From Cantharellus purpuraceus (lineage: Eukaryota > Basidiomycota > Agaricomycetes > Cantharellales > Hydnaceae): a stretch of DNA of 64,000 bases. A program made the translations under genes and the position numbers. The stretch covers positions 1,116,001 to 1,180,000 of the forward strand of contig JALBUN010000023.1 of assembly GCA_025174535.1 (NCBI GenBank), given 5' to 3'. Below, in pieces: positions 37,321 through 47,918 of the stretch. How positions within the stretch are numbered: the stretch's first letter is position 1; every line of letters starts with the position of its first letter. The notes below the pieces were generated by a model. That model was given only the letters and a program-made list of their open reading frames with translations, had not been told where the DNA came from and did no database searches.

Positions 37321-38352
37321 TTACTTCGCCCGTTTGGACTTGCTACGTTTCGTAGAGCTTTGGTTAAGCTTCTCTTGTATTCTGGAAAACTCTTCCTCAT
37401 CAATGTCAGGTTCTGCGGCAGTACGTTTCTTTCCCCTAGACTTGGTCTCGTCCTGAGCCCCATACTTTGCTGCAAGCCCGTCAAAAATGCCGCCTAACTT
37501 CTTCTGCCGACTTTGAATCAATGCTTTCAGTGCAGCTTCCCCATCCGCACTTCCCTCCCCATCATTTGTGTTCTTGCCCTTCCCTTTTCCTCTTCGTTTG
37601 CCTTCTTTACCACTGCCATAGAATTCATCCCAAACACCCAACTCTTTTGCCATACCCTCCGCTTCCCGAGCCTCCTTCTCCCCCTTTTGTTTCCTAGAGG
37701 CACGACCCTTTCCATCTTTGAGGCCTTTTGTCCAGGCGGGTAATGCCCCGAGGTCGCCTTTTGCAATGAACTTATTGATCGCTTCAACAAACCGGGGCTC
37801 GTCGGTGTAATTAGAATGAGGTATATGCGAGATGATCTCATCGATTGAACCCTCCGTTTCGAGATACGCTGTCTTCAGGTCAGCGAGTTCCTCTTCGGAG
37901 CCTAACAAAATCCATTCATCATTCATGTTAGTGTATACTGATGACAAGCGTATACCTTGATATTCCTTCCTCATTTCGTCCAATTTGCCGCGTGTAACCT
38001 TCTCAAACATCTCTTCGAAGTAGGCCTCCCAGCCATCTGCACCCTCTAAATCCATCCCTTCATCCGTGCTGCCCGTGCTGTCATACTTCTTCCGGCGTTT
38101 TTCATCCCCAAGTACGGAGAACGCGAAACCAACTTGTTGGAAGCGCGTTGACGCGTCTTGCTGCGCCTCTGCAGATGACGCGGCATGCTTGTCTGGATGA
38201 TGCAAAAGCGCGAGACGACGATAAGCAGATTTGACCTCTGACGCTGTCGCAGTTGGGGCTACAGAAAGCACATCATAGAGATTGACATCAGGGTTGTCGG
38301 GAAAGAACTGAGCGATAGGATCGGACTCCATTATGTCGTGAAGTGAACGCAA
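37321..38352 (-). CDS. DNAJC9-like J-domain protein
   Basis: J protein with an N-terminal J domain, NLYDVLSVAPTATASEVKSA ... RRLALLHHPDKHA (HPD present). It is followed by the DNAJC9 signature blocks WEAYFEEMFEKVTRGKLDEM, GSEEELADLKTAYLETEGSI, EPRFVEAINKFIAKGDLGAL and ALIQSRQKKLGGIFDGLAAK. The C-terminus is Lys/Arg-rich (STKRSKSKRAK) and probably nuclear. DNAJC9 links Hsp70 to histone H3-H4 handling, and the same role here is inferred. Positions 37902-37955 (54 nt) read through without a stop but look like an intron: GTATAC donor, CTAAC branch site and TTAG acceptor. Removing it joins KEYQ to GSEEELADLK as in homologues. Met1 at 38352 or Met8 could be the start. Confidence 0.87.
   Translation of the reverse strand: MRSLHDIMESDPIAQFFPDNPDVNLYDVLSVAPTATASEVKSAYRRLALLHHPDKHAASSAEAQQDASTRFQQVGFAFSVLGDEKRRKKYDSTGSTDEGMDLEGADGWEAYFEEMFEKVTRGKLDEMRKEYQGIRLSSVYTNMNDEWILLGSEEELADLKTAYLETEGSIDEIISHIPHSNYTDEPRFVEAINKFIAKGDLGALPAWTKGLKDGKGRASRKQKGEKEAREAEGMAKELGVWDEFYGSGKEGKRRGKGKGKNTNDGEGSADGEAALKALIQSRQKKLGGIFDGLAAKYGAQDETKSRGKKRTAAEPDIDEEEFSRIQEKLNQSSTKRSKSKRAK
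37902..37955 (-). other. Stop-free 54-nt intron inside the DNAJC9-like gene
   Basis: On the minus strand the segment begins GTATACGC, contains ACACTAACATG and ends TTGTTAG. Its length is divisible by three with no in-frame stop, so a single-exon gene model would wrongly include 18 residues (IRLSSVYTNMNDEWILLG region). Confidence 0.7.
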
Positions 38353-38561
38353 GTTATGGAATCTTATGTACGCGTGGCGGACTTTAAATTCCCAGGTTGC
38401 TCCACTCGCTGCTATCTAAATACATCAATGGGAATAATGCTAATTAAACGACAAATCGAGTGATATATGTGGTCGTGCGTAGGTAGTGTCGTAGGGTAAT
38501 AGCCGGTCGTCCGTTGGCATACATAAAAGAAACCAAAACCAAAATCCATCACAAACCAGTA

Positions 38562-40435
38562 TTACTCGATAGACATCCGGGGAGCGAGGGACGTCCCACC
38601 GGTATATGAACCAGCTACCTCGCTTATACCTGGTGTCCCAGGTTTGCTGCCGTAATTGGTACGTCGCGGGGCGAGCCCGTCTATGAAATACAATGATATT
38701 AGTGTGCGATCTCTAGAAGATGGCTCAATGACAGACCATTCGTCTTTGGGTTGCGAAGCCCTTTTCCAAAGTCGGAAAAACATCGAAGACCGACGGCAAA
38801 TGATGTGAAAACAAGAAGGAAGGAAACAACAGCTATTGCGGAGCAACGTCACGGGCTAACCCAAGAAAAATGTGCAAATGACTCACTGAAGACGGAGAGT
38901 GTCACATGTGTAGACGCGTACTGCGCCTTAGTTTGCGGAGAGTAATATCGGACAAATTTGAAAATGCTACGGGTACGCATGGTAAAGCATAACACTTCGC
39001 TAGAAATGCTAGCACTCACAAGTAGCTCAACGCAGCGGCCATGAGTATCAGAGAAATAGTCATAAGCCTGCGAGACATGACATCAGTGAGGCCAAGCCCT
39101 TTCTACGATATAACAACATACCATTTAATCTCACGTTTGACAGCAATACCGCAGGTGATGAGAAGAATCAACACAATTGGAATAGCAGCGATGGTCAGCG
39201 CAAATTCAGGAGACGTGCGATCAATCACGAGGATTAGCAGCTGACATTGTCATTGAATATATCTCCAAAACTTTAATAATACGAATATCAACGTACTTGC
39301 ATGGTAAGGCCGACAAAACAGAAGAAGTCGAACTTTAAAAGGCAGATCATCACTTCATAGTATTGATACATTTCTAAGACGTGTCAATAGTCACGCTACA
39401 CTGATAACAACAAATGCAAACCTCTCATGGCTGGATTGGCACCAACGGCATGGAAAACAGCCCACCTGGATCACAATTGAATCACCTGTGACAAACAGCC
39501 TCATCACGATGATGACTTACCCAAACTCAAAGTAGAGGGCCCTGGTCCACCAAATTAGCGTGACCCAGGATGCAGCAAGTACGCAAGGCACTGCGATGAG
39601 CAAAGGTTTAATCGTGGACCACAAAGATCCAGGGTTACTACAGTTCTGCAGGTATACGTCGATCGTTTGGTGAAGAGATGTAGGTAATTTCGTAAGAGAA
39701 ACATGCGCACCACGTAACAGTTCAGATCCGGGGTTCTGACAAGTGCCATCTTGGTCTGACGGACCTGGAGGACGGAGAAGATCATCATGGCAACTTGGAA
39801 CACTGACAGAATACATTGGAACAATGTACGACATAAGACAGCAGGGGGGCTCACTCAAAATTCCAACTGCAGATGACGAAACGGATGAGAAGGAGTAAAA
39901 CATCAATTATTGAGGACATACGTAGTTGGATGATGTTGCGTAGTTTCAAAGCATCGATAGTGATCACCAGCACGAAGAGCCTGATCCACATGTTAAGCAG
40001 TGTGTCAACAAAGAGACTCAATGGTGGCTCACTCGGCTAAGGCAAAGAGAGAAAAGTAGCATGGTATTGTCTAATCATGAGTTGAGCAGATGCAATTGGC
40101 CGAAATTGCCACGCAGCAGACCTTGTAATCGCCACTGCTAGTATCTACGACCGCTTGTACCTGGTGAACGAATGAACAATAAACACGGTATCCGACGAAG
40201 CAGTTGAACGACCAACCTTGCCAAAAACAATGGCCACCAAGGTGAGGGTGACAATAGCCTCTGCATGCCCATAGATCAACCTCGCAAAAGAGCACTGTTC
40301 AGATGGATTTCTCACGTAATATAGCTACATGGAGATCATGAGTACAGAATATAGTAGGAAAGTCCAAGAGAACCACTAACTGGTTCCGATGAAGCCCTGC
40401 TGTGGACGAGTACGAAGGAAGGGCTCGACGGCCAT
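38562..40435 (-). CDS. Orphan multi-pass membrane protein
   Basis: Hydrophobic protein of a family I recall only as uncharacterised basidiomycete membrane proteins. Exons give NPSEQCSFARLIYGHAEAIV followed by TLTLVAIVFGK (first membrane segment). A middle hydrophobic block is followed by VFHAVGANPAMREMYQYYEV and FDFFCFVGLTMQ near 39330. Then come FALTIAAIPIVLILLITCGI and, in a spliced exon near 38830, IAVVSFLLVFTSFAVGLRCF. The polar tail ends SLAPRMSIE at 38562. The likely first exon is MAVEPFLRTRPQQGFIGT (ATG at 40435), but its donor (phase 1) does not fit the phase-0 acceptor of exon 2. The 5' end is therefore unresolved: another start, or a one-base error. No transport motif can be named. 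Confidence 0.55.
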
Positions 40436-41218
40436 CGTATAAGACTACGCTGGTGCCACAGCAAACGAGAACTGGGAAACGCGTAGGCAGGTGAGGGAGG
40501 GATGAAGGAGGGAGGAGAATATGCAGAAATGACAAGCAGCTCGGCCGAGCTTTGACAATTGAGGCTGTGAGTGAGCGGCACTGCCGTGAGAACAAGTAGC
40601 GCGGTCACGGCCTCTCGCCGTGCATTCGACATGAAGTTTACTGCGTTCATTATGCACATCTGCGCTTTGACGACGACGTTCATTCCCAATCAGATAGTTG
40701 CGATTGCAAAGGTTTCTGTCGCTGCAGCGAGCCTTGTGTCTCTTGACAGTCGTCTCGACCGAGGTAGTATCAGTCGTACTTCCTGATAAATCTGTTAACT
40801 CACAGTCTCATGCAGACATGATGTATGCAAGTGGTTTTCCATTGAATAGTCGGGGACGTCGGGTCAGCCACTCGCCTCAGAGTTCTCGTACCAGCCGCTG
40901 CCTCTTGTCTACTCACTCTTGAACTCCTTCCATGCTCACCAGCTTTCAAAGACACGCATTTTTCTTGTTGGACGTCCTCACGCTGAACGTTCAGGCCATC
41001 ATCATCATGCATGCAGCGAGTGTGGCTCTTTTAGTATGGCCTCCCTCCAGTCGATATCGCATGATTCCAACCACCTGTTCTCAGCTACATGGCGTTCTTC
41101 TAGCATCTCTCGCAGGGCTCATAATCAAGTCTAGCTTCTCAGCGCAATCCATTCTACTCATCGGACTCCTCTTGAACATTCACCCAAGACTACTTTCATA
41201 TATTGTGAGCGGTACTAG
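40436..41218. other. Intergenic, weak ORFs only
   Basis: This 783-base stretch lies upstream of the multi-pass membrane protein and of the coiled-coil gene. The plus-strand ORF 40932-41222 is hydrophobic in part (LLASLAGLIIKSSFSAQSIL), but nothing supports it as a gene. Confidence 0.4.
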
Positions 41219-42997
41219 GTGATGCCTTTTTCAAATCGTATCTCAAACACACTCAGCAGATACCATCCAGCAGCATACAAGAGTTGTCCTATCCAGTGGA
41301 TGTTGTGCGTGATTTATCGGCGTTTCGGGAAGAGCAAATACAAAAGGAGGTCGTTCCCCAGTCCAAGGACTGTGTGCGTGTCCTCGATTAGGTCATGCGA
41401 TAACTGGCTTACTCTGAGGCAGCGAAGTGATGAAGAATATTCATCACACTCTATCACAGTTCCAGCCGAAAAACCCCACTGTAAGTTTACCAACTTATCA
41501 TCCGGGCTCACTAACGAAAGCACGAAAGTCGAAAGCCCGACGGGGTTGTGTCTCACAAGATGCAAGAACAGAAAGCCTACGCGCGAGCGTGGAACATCTG
41601 ATGAGGATAAAGAAAACGAGGTATGTATTCAATTATTTAGTATCTTCGAGTGCCAATGCTAATGCATCCCCCAGCCATCACCTTTGAGATTCGTGGCATC
41701 TACCACCCCCACAATTTCGCATCAGAATGGGTTGCGGCCTCTCACACTGACGAATCTCCCAATGCTCGATGCTAAGGACACTGTCACACCAAAGCGCTCA
41801 TTGTCATCATGCAGTAACGCAAAGCGGCAGAGCCCTTCGACCTACTTGTCCGATGTCAGGCAGCAGCAGTTTCCTCCTGTACGTTCTCCGGGAGAAGTAT
41901 GTCCCCGCAGTGCTTCGTTGCCACTAAATTGCTTGTCGCACACCGGGACGGACGTCACGCCCAGAATGGAAGGCGAGACACAATTGACATCAAGACTTGA
42001 AGAAGAAATGAAATTGACAGCGCGTCTTCGAAATGACTGGGTAGAACTTCGAGATCGAGCATGTGCGGAACTGAACCAATCCAAGCATCTGGCCCAGGCT
42101 CTAGCGGTAGCTGTTGACACGCGAGAGCGTTTTATCAAGGACCTCGCAGCTAGTGTGGAGTTACTTAGAGTGGAGAACAAGGTTTTGAAAAAGGTAAATG
42201 GACGAGAGCTGTCTCGTAACGTCTTCACAAAGACGAATGTCAACGAGGATGTACAACCCTTGTCTCCAAAAATCAAGGCTGAGCGACGGGGGAAAGATAA
42301 GGCTGAGGTCCCTAACATAGGTGCCCAGCGTTTTGGATGTTTGAAGTCAGTTCATGCGAAGAAAGTCTCACAACGTTGCTGCAAGCGGTCCAGGAATGCA
42401 CTTCGGTGCATTTCTGGGATTGGTGAAAACCTTGGGGAGAATAACTTCTGCAGAAATGCAGATTGGTTTTCAACGGGAAGCATATCAGAACCGACCTTGG
42501 AGCCTCGGTGTGGTAGAGACCAAATTTCCCCTCCCACATCCACTGCTGACAATGCTGAATTCGACGAATATATCGAATCAACATCGGAGATCATGGAGGT
42601 CCAGTTTCCAACAATCTCTCCAGAATTACCACTCTGCCGGGCAGCTGTCTTTGGACATAGTCAAGTAGCCTATCCACCCTCAGGTGCTGTTATCTACGAA
42701 ACGAACGGAAGAAACTTCGCATCAGCCCATGAGCACCTCTGGTCGACCTGGAAATTACCCAATTCAGTCGGCGTTCATACAGCAACCTCTCAACGAAGAG
42801 ACTCCCACCACCGTTCAGTGAACGACCCGTCCAACGCAGGTCTAACTTTAAATGAAGCTTGCCATGGCGAAGGAGGCTCCTTGGCGATGCAACGGGATTC
42901 GCCGTTTTACGCTGTTCCTGCTTCTGCCTTTATTCTGCCTCGTGTCGTGAGTCCGATATCTGTTCGGCGTCTTTCAACCGGCGACTTTCCGAGCTAA
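41219..42997 (+). CDS. Hypothetical coiled-coil protein
   Basis: No family recognised. Exon 1 ends at 41620 (TSDEDKENE, followed by GTATGT). A 54-nt intron leads to exon 2 at 41675, which runs in the same frame to the stop at 42997. Exon 2 has a low-complexity N-terminal part. A charged helical stretch follows, LTSRLEEEMKLTARLRNDWV through LAASVELLRVENKVLKKVNG, with heptad-like spacing (coiled coil). The tail is basic and Ser-rich, ending SVRRLSTGDFPS. The KEN-like TSDEDKENE sequence and coiled coil would fit a cell-cycle scaffold, but that is only a guess. The 5' end (ATG at 41219) is a default choice; upstream exons are possible. Confidence 0.5.
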
Positions 42998-43515
42998 CGA
43001 AGCGATATATATCATGGCACTTACGTATAATATCTGGATCTGGATCAGTATGTAAATATCCTGTCGGTGAAATGTCGACTGTCGTCTTCGATAAGCACGC
43101 GATGCAGGGCTTACCGCAGGCAGGATATGCAAGACTGTGCTGCGCCCATGGGTGCTCCGGTGACCATTTAAGTGCGGTAAAAATAGAGTTCAATTTCTTG
43201 ATTCGACGGAACGTCTCGGCTACAAATACAGTTTTCGAGAAACTAGATCCGCCCTGCTCTGGCTTGCAAAGACATGAAAGCCACTGATTAATGACTGCCA
43301 AGGCACACGGTATGCATCTTATTTGAAATCATATTTGAGTAGATTTGAGTGGGTAGAAGTCGTTCGTTGTCACCGCAAGAAGTCGGGAAAGAGGCGTCGG
43401 CAGGAGTTTCAAAGTGCGGAGCGCCGAAATGCCAAGATTGATGTGCAGGCCGACGAGCTTCGCGCTGCTTGCTGCTTAATAGTCTCCGGGCATATGCCAA
43501 CCTTCTCTCAGCTTT
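42998..43515. other. Intergenic region upstream of the Zn2Cys6 gene
   Basis: These 518 bases hold a 123-codon minus-strand ORF (42930-43301) that overlaps the coiled-coil gene 3' end. It has no recognised family, and I do not annotate it as a gene. The promoter of the transcription factor should lie here. Confidence 0.4.
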
Positions 43516-46500
43516 ATGACCTCCATCTCCACTAGAGACACCCGTACTGCCAGTGCAGGTTCAAGCATAGTCCCAACTCCACTAGTGGCAACTGAGCAGC
43601 ATGTGGAGATCAAAAAGGAAACGACTAAGAGGCGCAGAAATCATCTTAGTTGTGCAGGTGAGTATCTCCAGCATCCTTTGATGACTAGAGACTAAGTCAC
43701 GCTCTCAAGAATGTCGACGTTTAAAGGTAACTGCCAGTCTGTATTGTACTCCTGCAGAAGTAGTGATCCCCGCTTCCATTTCTTATAGTTACGGTGAATG
43801 CAGTTCACCATATGCCACGTCACCTACTTATGTGTTCGGGTTTGTAGGTGCGACCGAGTCTTTCCCTGCGAGTCCTGTAGGAAGAGAGGATGTGCTGGTG
43901 CGTGGTCAACCAACTGCTGCGGTTCTGGAGTCGTCACGCGAAAGTTTCCCCAGCCATTTGTCCAGAAGGTACGTTAACATAACAAGCGGTCCCACCAAGT
44001 CTCATGGTTCACTCCAGGCGCCTTGATGACCAAGGGGACGCGCTTTGTTCTCGCAAACACGGAGGAGTTGCATGTCAAAATCATGGACATGAGTGAGCGA
44101 ATACGGCAGCTTGAAAATGCATTGTCCGCATCTACTGTTGGCTCCGGTCCTCATCCACTTCTGCGAGAAGACCTGCTTCTGGTGAAGATTCCCATTGAAT
44201 TTAGAAACGAGTCAAACTCTCCTGCACAAGGACCTTCATTGGCACATCCCCCCAAGGAAAGGGATTCCATGCCAACCTTGTTAGACGCCTTTGGGACTCT
44301 TAAGATCGGATCTGATGGTCATTCCCGGTTTTATGGCCAGACGGCCCGGACAGAGGTGCGATAGCTCAGTATACACCATCTCGTTCCTACTAACAAGCCT
44401 TTGTAGCATTTCGTCAAGGTAAGTTCCACCCCAAATTTGCTGCACGTATTTCCTCACCTCAGTTAGGATGAAAGTGATGCAGCGCAGCCAGACCCATCTG
44501 GGGTACCTAATCTGCTTCCAACAGAGATCCTACGTCTCAGCCACGCCTTTCCATTTGGTTCTTTCACTACTGACATCCAAATGTTAAAACTCATTCTGGA
44601 CTACTTACCTCCCATTACCGAGGCCTGGGAACTGGTCGACATCTACTATAATAATTCGTCATGGATGTCCGTAGCGTTAGTGTCTACGTTACTGTATTGA
44701 TCTCACCCATCATTGCAGGTACGAGCCTTGTCCCCGGCCACAGTTTGAAGAAGAAGTGTTTAGCCATGTGTATGAACATTCCAATGACCCAAAAGGCATT
44801 TTGCCTCATCGCCTTGCACTTGTTTTTGCTGTCCTGTCGCATGGAGTTCTCATGGATCTTAGTCGAGAGCCTTACTCGCCATACGCCGAGCAACTACATC
44901 GGCTTGCTCAAGCATCATTAGCAGCTTCGCCCTTCATACAAGGTGATTCTTGTCTAGTTCCACCTGTATCTATACGCTCAGACTCACCCACTTTGCAAGA
45001 ACCATCACTACCCGTCATTCAGGCAATGGTTAGGCACAGGCTTTTCACAGTGCTTGATGCTAATAATTTTTGTAGTTTCTTATAGGTTTTTATCTTGTTC
45101 TTGTCAATAAGAAGGAAGCGGCTAGCACGGGTTGGGCAGTCCAGGGCCTCAATTGCAAGGTATGCGTAAATTTGCTCATCGTGCTGTTTAGAAAGCTCAC
45201 AGGACTTTAGTTGGCAGAAATGGTAAGGCATTTTATAGACTAGTCTGCTTGCTGTTCATATCGGTTTCTGTTTCAGCTAGGTCTTCGTGAGTTCTGTATT
45301 GATGACTAAAGTTGAAGCCTTGTTAATATTCTCTCTTCCTGTAGATCGTGATCTTGAGTACTGGGATGCAGAGGAGCGGAAATCTCAGGGGGAGGCACGC
45401 AGAACAGTATTCTGGGAGCTAGTCACATTAGAAGGATGGATGGTAACGTCCGCCTTGTTTGATACTATCCCCTTCTAACCTTTTCATAGAGCCTAGGTTT
45501 AGGGCGTCCGGCAACATTGCATTTCTCACAGATCGACTGTAAAATGCCAGGTGGTACACAGAGTAGTAGCGCAATAAGTGCTACCGATGCCAGCTGTGGG
45601 TGCGCTTCTGACAGTTTAATTACTGCCTTTCTTGAATCTGTAGTATTGCAGTGCAAGGATGGCACACGTGGAAGCATGGTCATGCTCGTTTCGTCAGTGA
45701 TGTTTTGCAAAAGGCTCTTGATGCACAGACGCCACCTTATTCCGACATCATTGAACTTGATCGTCGCATACATGCATATTCAATGCCAGCAGACGTTGAA
45801 GCACTTGCCAATGGCTTGCCTTATCAATCAAGCCAGCCAGAGTCAATTGGCTTAATAATGCAGAGGTGGCTTCTGCTGCAAGCCAGGGATACCTGTGCGT
45901 CTTGAATTCCTTTGCATGTGTCCGACGACTCACTATTGTCTTCAGCCGTGCTTTTATTGCATCGTGGATTTTTTGCTCAGGCCCTTAGTGAGCAAGCAGA
46001 TCCAATGCAGTCAAAATTTGCTCCGTCGGTCCTGGCGACATATCGGAGTGCCTGCTATATCATTTTAGCACTACATAACGTCTACACACAACAACCTTCT
46101 CTGAGTTGTCGATTTGGACTTTTCTGGTCGAACGCTTTCTCGGCATCGGTAAGACGAGCTCTATCGTGATTAATGGCAATCCTCATGTATATCTCTTCAG
46201 ATCTCGCTGTGCTTGATTGTCACTCGGGCGACACGGTCCTCCTACGCGCCATTTGCACTTGGACAACTTGACCTGGCGTACGAATTGTTCAGCAGGGGTG
46301 CAGATGAATGTACTCCAGCAGCGAGAGCACTGGTAAGAGCAGGCATGATTTCATAATGTTTCGTACTCACACCGAGCAGCAAATTGTGAGTAGATTACGC
46401 GAGAAGGCTCATGTCGCATACGCACCATACCGCAATGGGCAACATCCCGCCTCGCTGGCATCGAAAAAGCACCTACCAGTAGACCACGATGACGATGAAT

Positions 46501-47050
46501 TGAAGATTCTAGGAGGTAAAACAAATGTAGTGGCAGCCCCTGCGCAGGCAGTACACCCGTCGCCGCCCAATGAAACACAAAAGACATCTGGAATACATTA
46601 TCCCGGCTCACCTGCAATGTTGATGCAATTACCACCAACGAATCATCTTGACAGTGTCCACCCTTCACTCGTGCAATATCTTGCCCAATCGCCTACTCCG
46701 CGTGTGCAGGGCGTCTCGCTCCCGGAGCAACAATCGATGGTATATTTTCCTCACTATTTACTAAAGCACTTCACCTCACATGCAACTTTTGCTAGCCCAA
46801 TAGCTTATACAGACAGCATTCGCAACACGCCAGCGACGGTAGACAAGAGCACCTTCACACTTATGCTGACTACGGATACGTTAACAACTTGAACACCAGC
46901 ACCTCCTCGTCATCCCTGACTGCCACGATTTCAGGGTACGACCCAGCACCGGGGTCCTCTGCGTTCTCAGAACAACCAGAACTACAGGAGCCCCACTCGC
47001 AGTATGCAACATGGCAAAATTATATGGAACAATTAGGCCTTCCTTATTAG
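43516..47050 (+). CDS. Zn2Cys6 fungal transcription factor with micro-exons
   Basis: Fungal regulator with a zinc binuclear cluster (residues about 46-77) and a fungal_trans middle domain. The cluster is assembled from six exons: 43516-43657, 43710-43726, 43789-43793 (5 nt), 43848-43897, 43954-43968 (15 nt) and from 44018. All junctions are GT-AG and phases agree. The joined segment reads CAECRRLKLRCDRVFPCESC then RKRGCAAICPEGALMTKGTR, a classical basidiomycete cluster, followed by the helix TEELHVKIMDMSERIRQLEN. The middle domain shows WELVDIYYNNSSWMYEPCPR, GEARRTVFWELVTLEGWMSL and LGRPATLHFSQIDCKMP. A 56-nt intron at 46740-46795 shifts the frame, so the protein ends WQNYMEQLGLPY at 47050. 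Target genes are unknown; it sits between phosphoketolase and phosphoribomutase. Confidence 0.88.
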
Positions 47051-47918
47051 GTCGTTCGGCCCTTGGCCTTGTGTACGATTCCTCCACCGTTCCCAAGTCC
47101 ATTCGCCCAGGTAGTCAATATGTATAACGCTTGTCCATCTCTCAGACTCAATTTGTTTATGTACCGTTGCTGTATCAATAAAGGTTACTCGCTGTCCTTT
47201 TGGAAGGCTAAAGAGGTACAAATGCTATGGGCGAAGTGGTGGCTGCAGAAACCATTTTGACAGACTTGACATGGTATCCAGATCCAAGTGTGAATTTGAC
47301 CATGCAACAGTTTTCTGTCATACCATCACGTCCTTGAGACGGTTATGTCCTTGGAGTTCTTCACCAGATGTTACTAGTTCACATACATATGGACTTCCGC
47401 GCAGATATTTACGACCTGCAACGTCCTAATGGGCAATCAACGCCCTCATGAATGAAGTCGAGCCCACGACACTGGTCAGAACTATGAACCGCAAGTCGTT
47501 ATCAAGGTTTGTGATATGGGCCAATTGCACAGCTGTACAGAGGTTTCGCAGACCGTGACGGTGCAATAAGAATCATCCTCCAGGTCAGTATTGTCACAAT
47601 TCCAATCTAATGTTAGTGGTCGTATGAGGTACCCTCTCAGCCGCCGCAGGTAAAACTGCAGCTAGGTTGAACTTGAAGAATCGGAAAATATTAGCCCCAT
47701 AAATATCATGATAGAGATGACTCTGATCACAAGCCTTTCGAAACTTTCAAAATTGGAGTTGCTGACTGTGGGCGCCTGTACAACGCACGACAGACGGTAC
47801 ACAATTCACCAATCAAGCAACAATCAATCAAACGACCTCCAGTAAGTTCCAGGTCGCTGAAGATAGCTTTTGGTAATGACTTGGAGTAGCTTCAGCCGTC
47901 TGATTTTCGGGGATTGTC
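47051..47918. other. Intergenic, no gene seen
   Basis: This 868-base gap lies between the transcription factor and the phosphoribomutase, both on plus. Apart from the AATAAA near 47177, I see no coding block on either strand. Confidence 0.45.
47177..47182 (+). promoter_or_regulatory. Candidate polyadenylation signal AATAAA
   Basis: AATAAA lies 127 bases after the transcription factor stop codon, a reasonable 3' UTR distance. Confidence 0.4.

Noticed and set aside
40932..41222. 96-codon hydrophobic ORF
   Set aside because: It has no homology, no start context and no splice partners; composition alone does not support a gene.
42930..43301. Minus-strand 123-codon ORF
   Set aside because: It has protein-like stretches (CGKPCIACLSKTTVDI) but no recognised family or splice partners, and it overlaps the coiled-coil gene on the other strand.
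46796..46892. Alternative C-terminus of the transcription factor (ending TLMLTTDTLTT)
   Set aside because: It reads through a 56-nt intron; splicing gives a longer tail ending WQNYMEQLGLPY.
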